This document shows, one piece after another, positions 1 through 7,759 of a stretch of DNA of 64,000 nucleotides (position 1 is its first letter; every line of letters starts with the position of its first letter). The position numbers and the translations under genes were made by a program. The stretch is from Chloroflexota bacterium (GTDB lineage Bacteria > Chloroflexota > Dehalococcoidia > SHYB01): contig VGPF01000005.1 in the NCBI GenBank assembly GCA_016875535.1, positions 30,857 through 94,856 of the forward strand, given 5' to 3'. Below the pieces are notes generated by a model, which did not search any database, was not told where the DNA came from, and worked only from the letters and a program-made list of their open reading frames with translations.

Positions 1-2
1 GG

Positions 3-485
3 GTCTACGCCCCCTTCGCAATGGAGGGCGCGGTGCGCGAGGCGATCCACCAGCTGAAGTACAAGGGCCTGCGAGCCATCGCGCGGACGCTTGCAGAGCA
101 TATGGCGGAACATATGAAAAGTGAAGGTCTCACTGCTGACGCCATCATCCCTTTGCCATTGCATAAGCGCCGCTTCCGCGAGCGGGGCTATAACCAGGCG
201 GAATTGCTTGCGGCTCACGTCTCACGCGCGAGCGGCATCCCATTGCGCACAGACCTTACAGCGCGCACGGCCTTCCTCGGCCCGCAGGCGCGCTCAGGCA
301 GCCTGGCCGAGCGCTGGAGTCACGTTCACGGGGCCTTCACCGCGCGGCCGACGGCCTCCGGGCTGCGCATCCTCCTGGTGGACGATGTCTGCACCACCGG
401 CGCGACGCTTAACGCCTGCGCCGCCGCCCTCAAGGAGGCCTGGGCGGCTTCTATCATCGGCCTCACGTGCGCGCGTGAAATCTAG
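3..485 (+). CDS. comF: ComF family phosphoribosyltransferase-like protein (5' end outside window)
   Basis: The reading frame is open from the window edge (residues VYAPFAMEGAVREAI precede and include the first ATG at 21), so the gene starts upstream and its N-terminal zinc-finger half is missing. The visible part has the ComF hallmarks: an LKYKG motif near the start, PLHKRRFRERGYNQAE in the middle, and the PRPP-binding loop ILLVDDVCTTGATL near the C-terminus. ComF proteins are needed for DNA uptake in competent bacteria and resemble type I phosphoribosyltransferases; the reaction here is unknown. An hpf gene follows 65 bases downstream, an arrangement common in other bacteria. Family assignment is firm; a role in competence is only inferred. 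Confidence 0.9.
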   Translation, partial: VYAPFAMEGAVREAIHQLKYKGLRAIARTLAEHMAEHMKSEGLTADAIIPLPLHKRRFRERGYNQAELLAAHVSRASGIPLRTDLTARTAFLGPQARSGSLAERWSHVHGAFTARPTASGLRILLVDDVCTTGATLNACAAALKEAWAASIIGLTCAREI

Positions 486-550
486 GTTGCACGTCCTACA
501 ATAGAGACAGAGGCCGCCCCCTTATTACCTCACCTCTTCAGGAGGGTCTC

Positions 551-1093
551 ATGGACATCCAGCTCGGCGCGAAGGGTTTCGAGCTTCGGGAGAACCTGGA
601 AACGTACACCACGGAGAAGATCGAGCATCTCCAGAAATACCTGCCGGGCATCAGAACGGCCCGCGTAGAGCTGGTCAAAGAGAAGACCAGGGCCTCCGCC
701 GACCAGAATATGGTGCAGGTGACGCTGAACGTCCAAGGGGCCACGCTCCGCGTGGAGGAGCGGGCCGCCACCTTCCAAGCGGCTGTGGATGCCGCGACGC
801 TTGCCCTTCGCAAGCAGCTAGAGCGGTTCAAGGGCAAGGTCTACCGGGCTGAGCAGCGCGGGCGGCGCAAGATGAAGGAGGCGGGCCTGGTGATGGAGCG
901 GGAGGAGAGGTCGCCCATCATGCGGAGGAAGAGCTTCTCCATGAAGCCGGTGACGCCGGAAGAGGCCATCGAAGAGATGGAGGGGCTGGATCACGCCTTC
1001 TACTTCTTCATGAACTTGGAGACGGGCACGTATAGCGTCGTCTATCGGCGTAAGGCTGGGGGATACGGGCTCATCGAACCGGCGAACCCGTGA
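551..1093 (+). CDS. hpf: Ribosome hibernation promoting factor, long form
   Basis: This 180-residue protein has the two-domain layout of long HPF. Residues 1 to about 105 form the ribosome-binding beta-alpha fold (starts MDIQLGAKGFELRENLETY). A charged linker follows, then a C-terminal dimerisation domain (about 125-180) ending in the typical FYFFMNLETGTYSVVYRRK and GYGLIEP motifs. Long HPF binds the 30S decoding region and links two 70S ribosomes into inactive 100S dimers in starvation. The ATG is preceded by AGGAGGG eight bases upstream. A -10-like TACAAT lies at 497-502 but has no good -35. The stop codon overlaps the GTG start of the next gene, so translation may be coupled. Confidence 0.95.
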   Translation: MDIQLGAKGFELRENLETYTTEKIEHLQKYLPGIRTARVELVKEKTRASADQNMVQVTLNVQGATLRVEERAATFQAAVDAATLALRKQLERFKGKVYRAEQRGRRKMKEAGLVMEREERSPIMRRKSFSMKPVTPEEAIEEMEGLDHAFYFFMNLETGTYSVVYRRKAGGYGLIEPANP

Positions 1094-1452
1094 AGGCCGT
1101 CTATAGGACCGGGGCAGATCTCGTTCTTTTTAGCCACTTTCTTTTTGCTCTGACTGCCGTTTTGGGCGGCTTCGGCGCCATCGCGGCCATCTGGTGGATG
1201 TGGATCCAGGTGCCGACGGTCATCTGGTCGTCCGCCATCAACCTCGTCGGATGGACCTGTCCGCTAACGCCTCTTGAAAAGCGGCTCCGCGTTGCGGGCG
1301 GAGGCGCCTCATACCAGGGAGGCTTCATCCACCACTACCTCGGCCCCCTGGTCTATCCTCGGGGCATGCCCCGCACGCTTTCCCTGGTGGCGGGGGTCTC
1401 CGTCCTCGTCGGAAACGCCATCGTCTACGGCATCGTCTTCCTGATTCGCTAA
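1090..1452 (+). CDS. DUF2784 family membrane protein
   Basis: A 120-residue hydrophobic protein starting with GTG inside the hpf stop (GTGA overlap). Three or four membrane segments are visible: about residues 9-35, 38-55 and 96-119. Between them sits the family signature: W-x2-CPLTPLEKRLR followed by YQGGFIHHYL and a YP pair. These motifs are the basis for calling DUF2784. Function is unknown. Coupling to hpf suggests shared expression but does not reveal a role. The next gene has its own promoter downstream, so this is probably the end of the transcription unit. Confidence 0.8.
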   Translation: MKAVYRTGADLVLFSHFLFALTAVLGGFGAIAAIWWMWIQVPTVIWSSAINLVGWTCPLTPLEKRLRVAGGGASYQGGFIHHYLGPLVYPRGMPRTLSLVAGVSVLVGNAIVYGIVFLIR

Positions 1453-1468
1453 GGGAATCCGGCTCCTC

Positions 1469-1497
1469 TTGCCCCCTCTTGACCTGCCTGGTATAGT
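1469..1497 (+). promoter_or_regulatory. Sigma70-like promoter with extended -10 for the leader and P1 peptidase
   Basis: A -35 box TTGCCC (1469-1474), a 17-base spacer and a -10 box TATAGT (1492-1497) preceded by TGG, giving an extended -10. Predicted transcription start is near 1504, just before the structured leader. Seen directly by reading; activity is inferred. Confidence 0.65.
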
Positions 1498-1503
1498 GAT
1501 TCC

Positions 1504-1648
1504 GCTTAGACATCGACCCCTCGTGGCGATGAGCGAAGCAGCGGTCTAAACAGTAGTTTAGTAGTCGCTTGGATCGTGCAAACGACCGAGACGGCGGAAG
1601 CAATGGCTTGTTGCAAAGCCCTCTCGGTCTATGCGAGAGGGCTTTTTT
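1504..1648 (+). promoter_or_regulatory. Structured 5' leader with attenuator architecture (riboswitch-like candidate)
   Basis: Between the promoter and the P1 peptidase the RNA can form mutually exclusive hairpins. An upstream domain is closed by TTAGAC (1506-1511) with GTCTAA (1544-1549). A GCAA-loop hairpin spans 1571-1587. An antiterminator pairs GACCGAGA (1584-1591) with TCTCGGTC (1622-1629), and it overlaps both that hairpin and the strong terminator at 1615-1645. This is the logic of a transcription attenuator. No known class is recognised: the T-box consensus and the cores of TPP, SAM, FMN, cobalamin and fluoride riboswitches are not seen. A free-standing small RNA ending at the terminator is an alternative. 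Confidence 0.55.
1615..1648 (+). terminator. Rho-independent terminator inside the leader
   Basis: AAAGCCCTCTCG (1615-1626) pairs perfectly with CGAGAGGGCTTT (1634-1645) around a seven-base loop, and the T run continues to 1648. It lies 33 bases before the peptidase start, so transcription must read through it to express the gene cluster downstream. Confidence 0.8.
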
Positions 1649-1681
1649 CTTGCCCCCGCGAAGGCACATTACGAGAAGGAT

Positions 1682-2650
1682 ATGTGGAACGCCATCACGG
1701 ACGTCGCAGGGATCCGGGTCGGGCACTGGACGGACGCCAAGGCGCTCACCGGCTGCACCGCAGTCCTCTGTGAACGGGGCGCAGTGGCGGGCGTAGACGT
1801 TCGCGGCGCCGCCCCAGGGACACGGGAGACCGACCTGATGCGACCGGGAACGCTCATCGAGCGCGTCCAGGGGATCCTCCTCACCGGCGGCAGCGCCTTC
1901 GGCCTGGATGCCGCAGGCGGCGTCATGGCATGGCTGGAGGAGCGCGGCGCCGGCTTTAAGATCGGCACGTGGAGCGTCCCGCTCGTCGGCGCGGCGGTCA
2001 TCTTCGACCTCGCGCTGGGCGATGGCAGCGTCAGGCCGGGTGCAAAGCAAGGCTACGCAGCGGCCAAAGGGGCGAAGGACGGCCCGGTGGCCGAAGGAAA
2101 CGTTGGCGCAGGGGCAGGAGCCACCGTGGCGAAGATGCTGGGGCCTGCTGCCCTGGTGAAGGGCGGCCTCGGAACGGCCAGCAAGCGGCTGGGCGACGGC
2201 ACGGTAATCGGAGCGATCGTCGTGGTGAACGCAGGCGGCGAGATCGTTGACCCGAAGAGCGGGAAGACCGTCGCAGGGCCGCGGAAGGCGAAGAGCAAAG
2301 GGTTCGAAAGCACGATGGCGCTCCTGCAGGCGAAGCGGAGCGCCCCGCCCCCGGGCGGCAATACGACTATCGGAGTCATAGCAACAGACGCACAACTGAC
2401 AAAAGAACAAGCGAATAAAGTAGCGCAGATGGCCCAGAACGGCCTTGCCATGGCGGTCCGCCCAGCCCACACGATGTTCGACGGCGACACCATCTTCGTG
2501 ATGGCGACCGGGGAGCGGAAGCAGCGGACGAACCGCTCGGACGTCACGGTGATCGGCGCGACGGCCGCCGAAGTGACGGCTGAGGCAATCGTCAGAGCGG
2601 TTAAGGCTGCCAAATCGGTGCCCGGCGCGCCCGCGATACGGGACCTATAA
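1682..2650 (+). CDS. P1 family peptidase (DmpA / L-aminopeptidase-D-esterase type)
   Basis: A 322-residue member of peptidase family S58/P1, N-terminal nucleophile hydrolases that self-cleave into two chains. The start MWNAITDVAGIRVGHWTD is the family's usual N-terminus and has GAGAAGGA just upstream, so this ATG is preferred over an in-frame start 51 bases earlier that would lie in the terminator. A glycine-rich LTGGSAFGLDAAGG segment and the central TIGVIATDA stretch, where the nucleophile of the mature beta chain is expected, support the call. Substrates range from small peptides and D-amino-acid amides to beta-peptides, so the specific substrate is not predictable. It sits first in a run leading into coenzyme A genes. 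Confidence 0.9.
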   Translation: MWNAITDVAGIRVGHWTDAKALTGCTAVLCERGAVAGVDVRGAAPGTRETDLMRPGTLIERVQGILLTGGSAFGLDAAGGVMAWLEERGAGFKIGTWSVPLVGAAVIFDLALGDGSVRPGAKQGYAAAKGAKDGPVAEGNVGAGAGATVAKMLGPAALVKGGLGTASKRLGDGTVIGAIVVVNAGGEIVDPKSGKTVAGPRKAKSKGFESTMALLQAKRSAPPPGGNTTIGVIATDAQLTKEQANKVAQMAQNGLAMAVRPAHTMFDGDTIFVMATGERKQRTNRSDVTVIGATAAEVTAEAIVRAVKAAKSVPGAPAIRDL

Positions 2651-2657
2651 AGAGCAT

Positions 2658-3575
2658 ATGCAGCAGTTCAACAACATAGGGTTCATCGGAGCAGGGAGGC
2701 TCGGCGGCACGCTGGCCGAGGCTCTTGCGCGGCGCGGTTATCGCATTGCGGCCGTCTCCTCACGCTCCCATGCCTCCGCCGCGCGCCTCGCCAACGGCAC
2801 GGGTCAGGCGCCGCTCGTTTGCAACTCGCCCCAAGTCGTCGCAGATCGGTGCGACCTGGTCTTTATCACAACCCCGGATAACGTCATCAAGGAAGTCGCC
2901 GACTCCATCACCTGGCGCAAAGGTCAGAGCGTGGTGCATTGCAGCGGCGCATTGACCGTGCTCGCCCTGGATTCGGCGGCCCGCGCAGGCGCGAACGTCG
3001 CCGGCTTCCATCCCATGCAGACCTTCACCACGGCGAACCAGACCCTGGACGACGTTACCATCGCCATCGAAGGCGCAGACGAGATCGCCGGGGCGCTGGC
3101 CCGGGTGGCGCGGGACATCGGCTGCAAGCACGTTATCCTTGCATCGGGGGACAAGACCCTCTATCACATGAGCGGCGTCCTGGCGAGCAACTATGTGGTC
3201 ACCCTCCTGAACCTCGCCGAAGAGCTCTGGGAGGCCCTTGGCATCTCCCGCGCAGCCGGACGGGAAGCCCTGCTGACTCTTCTCAAGGGAACCATCGCCA
3301 ATATCGAGCAGGCCGGGAGCGTCCAGGCCCTCACCGGGCCCATAGCCCGGGGGGATGACGCCACCATCGCGGCGCACCTTGAGCGCCTTGCCACCGACGC
3401 CCCCGCACTGCTGGCCCTCTATCGAGAATTGGGCCAACTCACCATCCCCATCGCCCAGGCGAAGGGGACACTTGACGAACGAACCGCGCAAAGGCTGCGC
3501 GCTATCCTCAGCGGTCCGGACGACCGCTCTCTATCACCACGGAGCGCCACAGCTCCCAAGGAGGAACTGCGATGA
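2658..3575 (+). CDS. Rossmann-fold DUF2520 protein (putative NAD(P)-dependent oxidoreductase)
   Basis: A 305-residue protein with an N-terminal dinucleotide-binding fold (IGFIGAGRLGGTLAEAL, residues 7-23; serines after beta-2 hint at NADP) and a C-terminal helical DUF2520 domain with the motif GFHPMQTF near residue 117. These resemble ketopantoate reductase and pyrroline-5-carboxylate reductase in layout. The gene ends four bases inside panD, and such proteins often sit next to panB/panC. No separate panE is present in the window. It may therefore supply or assist the ketopantoate reduction step, but that is inference from context. Confidence 0.85.
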   Translation: MQQFNNIGFIGAGRLGGTLAEALARRGYRIAAVSSRSHASAARLANGTGQAPLVCNSPQVVADRCDLVFITTPDNVIKEVADSITWRKGQSVVHCSGALTVLALDSAARAGANVAGFHPMQTFTTANQTLDDVTIAIEGADEIAGALARVARDIGCKHVILASGDKTLYHMSGVLASNYVVTLLNLAEELWEALGISRAAGREALLTLLKGTIANIEQAGSVQALTGPIARGDDATIAAHLERLATDAPALLALYRELGQLTIPIAQAKGTLDERTAQRLRAILSGPDDRSLSPRSATAPKEELR

Positions 3576-3961
3576 TGAGGAGAATGTTGAAGAGCAAGCT
3601 CCATCGCGGGACAGTAACCGAGGCGAACGTTGACTACGAAGGCAGTATCACGATTGATGCCGACCTTATGAAAAAGGCGGACATCCTGCCATACGAAGAG
3701 GTCCACGTCCTCAGTGTGGACAACGGCGCGCGCCTGACCACCTACGCCATCGAAGGGCCTCCCGGCTCCGGCGTCATCTGCGTCAATGGCGCGGCGGCGC
3801 GGCTCATCCACAAGGGCCACACGGTGATCATCCTCACCTACCAGACCTTGGGCGATCGGGACTCCCACGACATCCACCCGACGCTCTGCTACCTGGACAA
3901 GAAGAACCGCATCGAACGCATCGGCCATCAGGACCGCGCAACAGTCACGCTCGGAGTTTAG
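3572..3961 (+). CDS. panD: Aspartate 1-decarboxylase
   Basis: A 129-residue proenzyme that makes beta-alanine from L-aspartate for pantothenate synthesis. The self-cleavage site Gly-Ser is present in DYEGSITID; with the chosen start it falls at residues 24-25, exactly as in the E. coli enzyme. Ser25 becomes the catalytic pyruvoyl group. KLHR near the N-terminus, TYAIEG and the NGAAARL segment are family hallmarks. It overlaps the end of the DUF2520 gene by four bases and precedes panB by 30 bases, with AAGGAGG in the gap. Confidence 0.96.
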   Translation: MMRRMLKSKLHRGTVTEANVDYEGSITIDADLMKKADILPYEEVHVLSVDNGARLTTYAIEGPPGSGVICVNGAAARLIHKGHTVIILTYQTLGDRDSHDIHPTLCYLDKKNRIERIGHQDRATVTLGV

Positions 3962-3991
3962 ACAGCCGAGAATCCTCCAAGGAGGCAGACG

Positions 3992-4834
3992 ATGCGCATC
4001 ACCGTTGACCAGATCAAACAGATGAAGAAGAGCGGCGAGAAGATCGCCATGCTCACCGCCTACGACTATCCGACGGCCAAGCTCGCCGACGCTGCGGGCG
4101 TGCAGATGATCCTCGTCGGCGATAGCCTGGGCATGGTAGTCCTGGGGTACGAGTCAACGCTGCCAGTGACGATGGACGAGATGCTGCACCATGTCAAAGC
4201 AGTGGTCCGCGGCAGCAGCAAAGCGATGGTCGTCGGCGATATGCCCTTCATGTCGTACCAGGCCAGCCTGAGCGAAGCGATGCACAATGCAGGCCGCTTC
4301 CTCAAGGAGGCGAACTGCCAGGCGGTGAAGCTGGAGGGCGGCGAGCGGACGGCGGAGACGATCCGCCACATCGTGCAGGCGGGGATCCCCGTGGTGGGGC
4401 ACATCGGCCTCACGCCGCAATCCGTCAACCAGCTGAGCGGCTACAAGCTCCAGGGCAAGACGCCCAAGGCCGCCGTCCAGCTCATCAAGGACGCCCACGC
4501 CCTAGAGGAGGCAGGCGCCTTCGCCATCGTGCTCGAGTCCATCCCTGCGCCCTTGGCGAAAGTCATCACCGAGCGCATCGGCATTCCCACCATCGGCATC
4601 GGCGCGGGCGTGGAGTGCGACGGCCAGGTGCAGGTCTTCCACGACATCATGGGCCTCTACCCCGATCTTTCGCCCAAGCACGCCAAGCGATACGCCTCCC
4701 TGGCGGGAGTGATGCAGAGCGCCATCGCCGCGTATGTGGATGAAGTGAAGCGGGGCACGTTCCCCACCGCCAAAGAGAGCTACGGCCTGGACAACACCGC
4801 GGTGCGCGAACTGACCGAGATCGCGGCGCGCTAA
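3992..4834 (+). CDS. panB: 3-methyl-2-oxobutanoate hydroxymethyltransferase
   Basis: A 280-residue TIM-barrel enzyme that transfers a hydroxymethyl group from methylene-tetrahydrofolate to 2-oxoisovalerate, giving ketopantoate. Key motifs are AMLTAYDYPTA (residues 19-29), VGDSLGMVVLGY with the metal-binding aspartate, GDMPFMSY, VKLEGG, and GIGAGVECDGQVQVFHD toward the C-terminus. Length matches the family. The start has AAGGAGG eight bases upstream. It is followed nine bases later by panC, giving a panD-panB-panC order. Confidence 0.97.
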   Translation: MRITVDQIKQMKKSGEKIAMLTAYDYPTAKLADAAGVQMILVGDSLGMVVLGYESTLPVTMDEMLHHVKAVVRGSSKAMVVGDMPFMSYQASLSEAMHNAGRFLKEANCQAVKLEGGERTAETIRHIVQAGIPVVGHIGLTPQSVNQLSGYKLQGKTPKAAVQLIKDAHALEEAGAFAIVLESIPAPLAKVITERIGIPTIGIGAGVECDGQVQVFHDIMGLYPDLSPKHAKRYASLAGVMQSAIAAYVDEVKRGTFPTAKESYGLDNTAVRELTEIAAR

Positions 4835-4843
4835 CTTCGCCCG

Positions 4844-5680
4844 ATGCACGTTGTTCACACCGTCGGCGAATGCCGGCGCATCCGCGCCATGCTCAAAGGC
4901 GGCCTGGGCTTTGTGCCCACCATGGGCTACCTCCACGAAGGGCACATGACCCTGGTGCGCCATGCCAGGGCTGCAAACGACCACGTGGCCGTCAGCATAT
5001 TCGTCAACCCGGCGCAGTTCGGGCCGAACGAAGACTTCGCGGCCTACCCGCGCGACCTCAACCGCGACCTGGCAATGCTGGAGCAAGAGGGCGTGAGCTT
5101 CGTCTTCAACCCCTCGCCGGAGGTCGTCTATCCCAAGGGCTTCGAGACCTACATGGTCCCCGGCGAGGTGGCCGAGCCGCTAGAGGGGGCGCGACGGCCG
5201 GGCCACTTTCGCGGCGTGGACACCGTTGTGGCCAAGCTCTTCAACATCGTCCAGCCGCACCGCGCTTACTTTGGGGAGAAGGATGCCCAGCAGGTGCGGG
5301 TCATCAAGCGGATGGTGAAAGACCTGGACATCCCCGTGGAAATCGTCATCGTCCCCACCGTCCGAGAGCCGGACGGACTGGCGATGAGCAGCCGCAACAT
5401 CTATCTGAACGAGCGCGAGCGCAAGGCCGCCCTCTGCCTCATCAAGGGGATGCGCCTCGCGCATTCCCACTGGCAGGAGGGGAAGCGCAACGCGGAGACC
5501 CTGCGCAAGCTGGTGGAAGAGACGATAGAGGCAGAGCCCCTTGCCGCGCTGGACTACGTCTCCCTGGCCGATTCCGAATCGCTCAACGAGCTGCACGGCA
5601 CCGTTTCGGGCGCGGCGCTGCTCTCCCTCGCCGTCCGCATCGGCAAGACGCGTCTTATCGACAATATGACGCTGGAATAG
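4844..5680 (+). CDS. panC: Pantothenate synthetase
   Basis: A 278-residue ATP-dependent ligase that joins pantoate and beta-alanine. The nucleotidyl-transferase motifs are clear: FVPTMGYLHEGHMTLVR (HxGH, about residues 23-39), FVNPAQFGPNEDF, FGEKDAQQ and the KMSKS-equivalent MSSRN. Length is typical. It is the last pan gene. A perfect ten-base-pair hairpin follows directly after the stop. Confidence 0.97.
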   Translation: MHVVHTVGECRRIRAMLKGGLGFVPTMGYLHEGHMTLVRHARAANDHVAVSIFVNPAQFGPNEDFAAYPRDLNRDLAMLEQEGVSFVFNPSPEVVYPKGFETYMVPGEVAEPLEGARRPGHFRGVDTVVAKLFNIVQPHRAYFGEKDAQQVRVIKRMVKDLDIPVEIVIVPTVREPDGLAMSSRNIYLNERERKAALCLIKGMRLAHSHWQEGKRNAETLRKLVEETIEAEPLAALDYVSLADSESLNELHGTVSGAALLSLAVRIGKTRLIDNMTLE

Positions 5681-5682
5681 CC

Positions 5683-5715
5683 GGGGCTCACGTGCGCTAC
5701 AATGTCGTGAGCCCC
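5683..5715 (+). other. Hairpin between panC and surE
   Basis: GGGGCTCACG (5683-5692) is perfectly complementary to CGTGAGCCCC (5706-5715) with a 13-base loop. No T run follows, so it is not a standard terminator. The loop contains TACAAT, a possible -10 for surE, so it may be an RNA stability or processing element or part of a promoter. Confidence 0.5.
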
Positions 5716-5752
5716 TTGTCCCGGCATCGCGAGATTCCCAGGAGATGCGCGC

Positions 5753-6535
5753 TTGAACATCATCGTGACCAATGATGACGGCCTGCACACCCCAGGCATC
5801 TGGCACTTGGCCCAGGCCCTCACCGACCTGGGCAACGTCACCGTCGTCGCGCCCGATCGGGAACAGAGCGGCGTGGGCATGGGCATCACCTTCCATAATC
5901 CTGTCCGCATCTCAGAGGCGATGTCCCGGATTCCCGGCGTCAAGGCCTACATGGTTGAAGGCACCCCTGCAGACAGCGTTATCCTGGCTGTGCAGGCCGT
6001 GCCGCCGCTGCCGGTGGACCTGGTGGTCTCCGGCATCAACGAAGGGGCGAACACGGGGCACAACGTCCTGGTCTCGGGGACGGTGGGCGCCGCCTTTCAA
6101 GCCCACTTCTGGGACATCCCGTCCATCGCCGTCTCCGTAGCGGGGATCCGCGATTGGCGGTTCGATGTGGCGGCAAAGGCAGCGCAGACCCTCGCTAGGA
6201 TGTTCAAGGACAAGACCCTCGCCGGGCCCATGGTGCTCAACGTCAATGTGCCGAACATCCCGATGGGCGACATCGAGGGCGTCAGCGTCACACGGCTGGC
6301 AAAGGGCCGTTTCACGGATACGCTCCAGCGCGTGGATAGCTTCAAGCAGGACGCATTCTATTTCTGGCTGGCGCGAGGCAAGGCTGAGTGGACGGAAGAA
6401 CCGGATACGGACATCTGGGCCATCAAGAATAAACGGATCTCCATCAGCCCGCTGCACATTGATCTCTCGGCCGATGTCACCTCTCCCCTTCTGGCCGAAT
6501 TCGCGCCCAGCATCTTCAGGGCGATCAAGCCGTAA
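5753..6535 (+). CDS. surE: 5'/3'-nucleotidase SurE
   Basis: A 260-residue metal-dependent phosphatase of the SurE family acting on nucleoside monophosphates and often polyphosphate. The start is a TTG giving MNIIVTNDDG, the exact family N-terminus with the metal-binding Asp pair at residues 8-9; AGGAGATGCGC lies just upstream. Further motifs are APDREQSG, VEGTPADSV and SGINEGANTG. It lies 72 bases after panC and ten before the next gene, so it is probably in the same operon unless the hairpin separates them. Confidence 0.95.
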   Translation: MNIIVTNDDGLHTPGIWHLAQALTDLGNVTVVAPDREQSGVGMGITFHNPVRISEAMSRIPGVKAYMVEGTPADSVILAVQAVPPLPVDLVVSGINEGANTGHNVLVSGTVGAAFQAHFWDIPSIAVSVAGIRDWRFDVAAKAAQTLARMFKDKTLAGPMVLNVNVPNIPMGDIEGVSVTRLAKGRFTDTLQRVDSFKQDAFYFWLARGKAEWTEEPDTDIWAIKNKRISISPLHIDLSADVTSPLLAEFAPSIFRAIKP

Positions 6536-6544
6536 GCGGCGATC

Positions 6545-7231
6545 ATGGGCATCATGCAGAACATCCCGCTTTTCCCCCTGGGAACAGTCCTATTCCCCAA
6601 GCAATATCTGCCGCTCCACATCTTTGAGGAGCGCTACAACCTGATGATCGGCGAATGCCTCCGAGACAAATCGCACTTCGGCGTCGTCCTCATCCGTGCG
6701 GGGCGGGAAGCGGGCGGCCCGGCGATCCCCTTCGAGATGGGGACGACGGCGCGCATCGTGGACATGCAATCGCTGGAAGGCGGGCGCATGAACATCAAGA
6801 CCATCGGCGAGCGCCCCTTCCGCATCACACGCATTACCCAGGAGCGTCCCTACATGCGTGCCGATGTGGAGTACATCGAATACACGGCCGGCGCCGCCAA
6901 AGACGTACAGGAGAGTGTCCGGGCGGTCCGTCAGGGCTTTGAGGTCCATCTGGACCTCCTTGCCGCACTCTCCAACCGGGAACGTGTGAACCTAGACCTG
7001 AACGTGGAGCCGGAGGGCCTTTCGCTGCTGGTCGCCAGCGTGATGGCCATTGACAACCAGGAGAAACAAGAGCTCTTGAAAATCACAAGCGCCGGGGAGC
7101 GCCTTACGAAAGAGGCGAGCATCCTGGCGAGAGAGAATCGCACCCTGCAGACCTTCCTCTTCCTCAAGCAGCGCGCCAAGAACGACAAGCCAAGCGACGG
7201 CGACACCACCATCCGCATCTCCCCGAACTAG
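6545..7231 (+). CDS. LON substrate-binding domain protein
   Basis: A 228-residue protein that consists of the N-terminal substrate-recognition domain of Lon protease without the ATPase or protease parts. The signature IPLFPLGTVLFPKQYLPLHI followed by FEERY is at residues 7-31, and the domain runs to about residue 200. Stand-alone LON-domain proteins are widespread but poorly understood; roles as protease adaptors are proposed. It is preceded by surE (nine-base gap) and followed by folB (nine-base gap), consistent with one operon. Confidence 0.9.
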   Translation: MGIMQNIPLFPLGTVLFPKQYLPLHIFEERYNLMIGECLRDKSHFGVVLIRAGREAGGPAIPFEMGTTARIVDMQSLEGGRMNIKTIGERPFRITRITQERPYMRADVEYIEYTAGAAKDVQESVRAVRQGFEVHLDLLAALSNRERVNLDLNVEPEGLSLLVASVMAIDNQEKQELLKITSAGERLTKEASILARENRTLQTFLFLKQRAKNDKPSDGDTTIRISPN

Positions 7232-7240
7232 GAGCGCACC

Positions 7241-7612
7241 GTGGCACAACGAGACATCATCCGCCTGGAAGGGCTCGTCTTCTTCGGCCGCCACGGCGCG
7301 CGCAGCGAAGAGCAGTCCCTGGGCCAGCAGTTCGAGGTGGACATCGAGATGCAGGCCGATCTCTCCAAAGCGCGCGCCTCCGACCGCCTGGCAGAGACGA
7401 TTGACTACGGCAAGGTCTATGAGACGGTGCGCCAAATCATGGAAGGCCCCAGCCGCAACCTCCTTGAACGCTTAGCTGAAGAGGTCGCAACGACCATCAT
7501 CGCCGCCTACAAGCCCGATGAGGTGAAGGTTGTCGTGCGCAAACCGCGCCTTCCCATCCTCAAAGGCGTGCTCAAGGGCGTTTCGGTAGAAGTGCGCAAG
7601 AGCCGGGCCTAA
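7241..7612 (+). CDS. folB: Dihydroneopterin aldolase
   Basis: A 123-residue protein of the tunnelling fold. FolB converts dihydroneopterin to 6-hydroxymethyl-dihydropterin in folate synthesis. Seen motifs are LEGLVFFGRHGARSEEQ, GQQFEVDIEM, ETIDYGKVYE with the conserved Tyr, NLLERLAEEVA and VVVRKPRLPI near the end. The start is GTG, with a GGAG six bases upstream. Folate is the one-carbon donor for PanB, but no other folate gene is nearby. A new promoter follows. Confidence 0.94.
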   Translation: MAQRDIIRLEGLVFFGRHGARSEEQSLGQQFEVDIEMQADLSKARASDRLAETIDYGKVYETVRQIMEGPSRNLLERLAEEVATTIIAAYKPDEVKVVVRKPRLPILKGVLKGVSVEVRKSRA

Positions 7613-7632
7613 GCCCAGGCTGCGCAAGCTAC

Positions 7633-7662
7633 TTGCTATTCGCTAGCCCCGCCTAGTATAGT
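7633..7662 (+). promoter_or_regulatory. Sigma70-like promoter of the AAA/VWA pair
   Basis: TTGCTA (7633-7638), an 18-base spacer and TATAGT (7657-7662). A leader of about 90 bases follows, in which CATCGG (7668-7673) and CCGATG (7697-7702) could pair. Read by eye. Confidence 0.6.
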
Positions 7663-7759
7663 GGCCCCATCGGGCGTTTCTTTTCCTGATACGGAGCCGA
7701 TGTCGCGCCCCTCTTGCCGCCCGTCAGACCGATCGTAAACACAAGACGAGGTGTCCCCC

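Noticed and set aside
1504..1648. T-box riboswitch, SRP RNA or 6S RNA at the leader
   Set aside because: The T-box consensus, the SRP domain IV GGAA/AGCAG pattern and the long closed stem with central bubble of 6S RNA are not found.
1325..2470. 381-codon minus-strand frame over the P1 peptidase
   Set aside because: Antisense to a well-supported gene, crosses a terminator and promoter, and has no protein-family features.
3976..3985. Hairpin CCTCC-AA-GGAGG hiding the panB ribosome-binding site
   Set aside because: The loop would be two bases, too tight to form; likely chance around a strong AAGGAGG.
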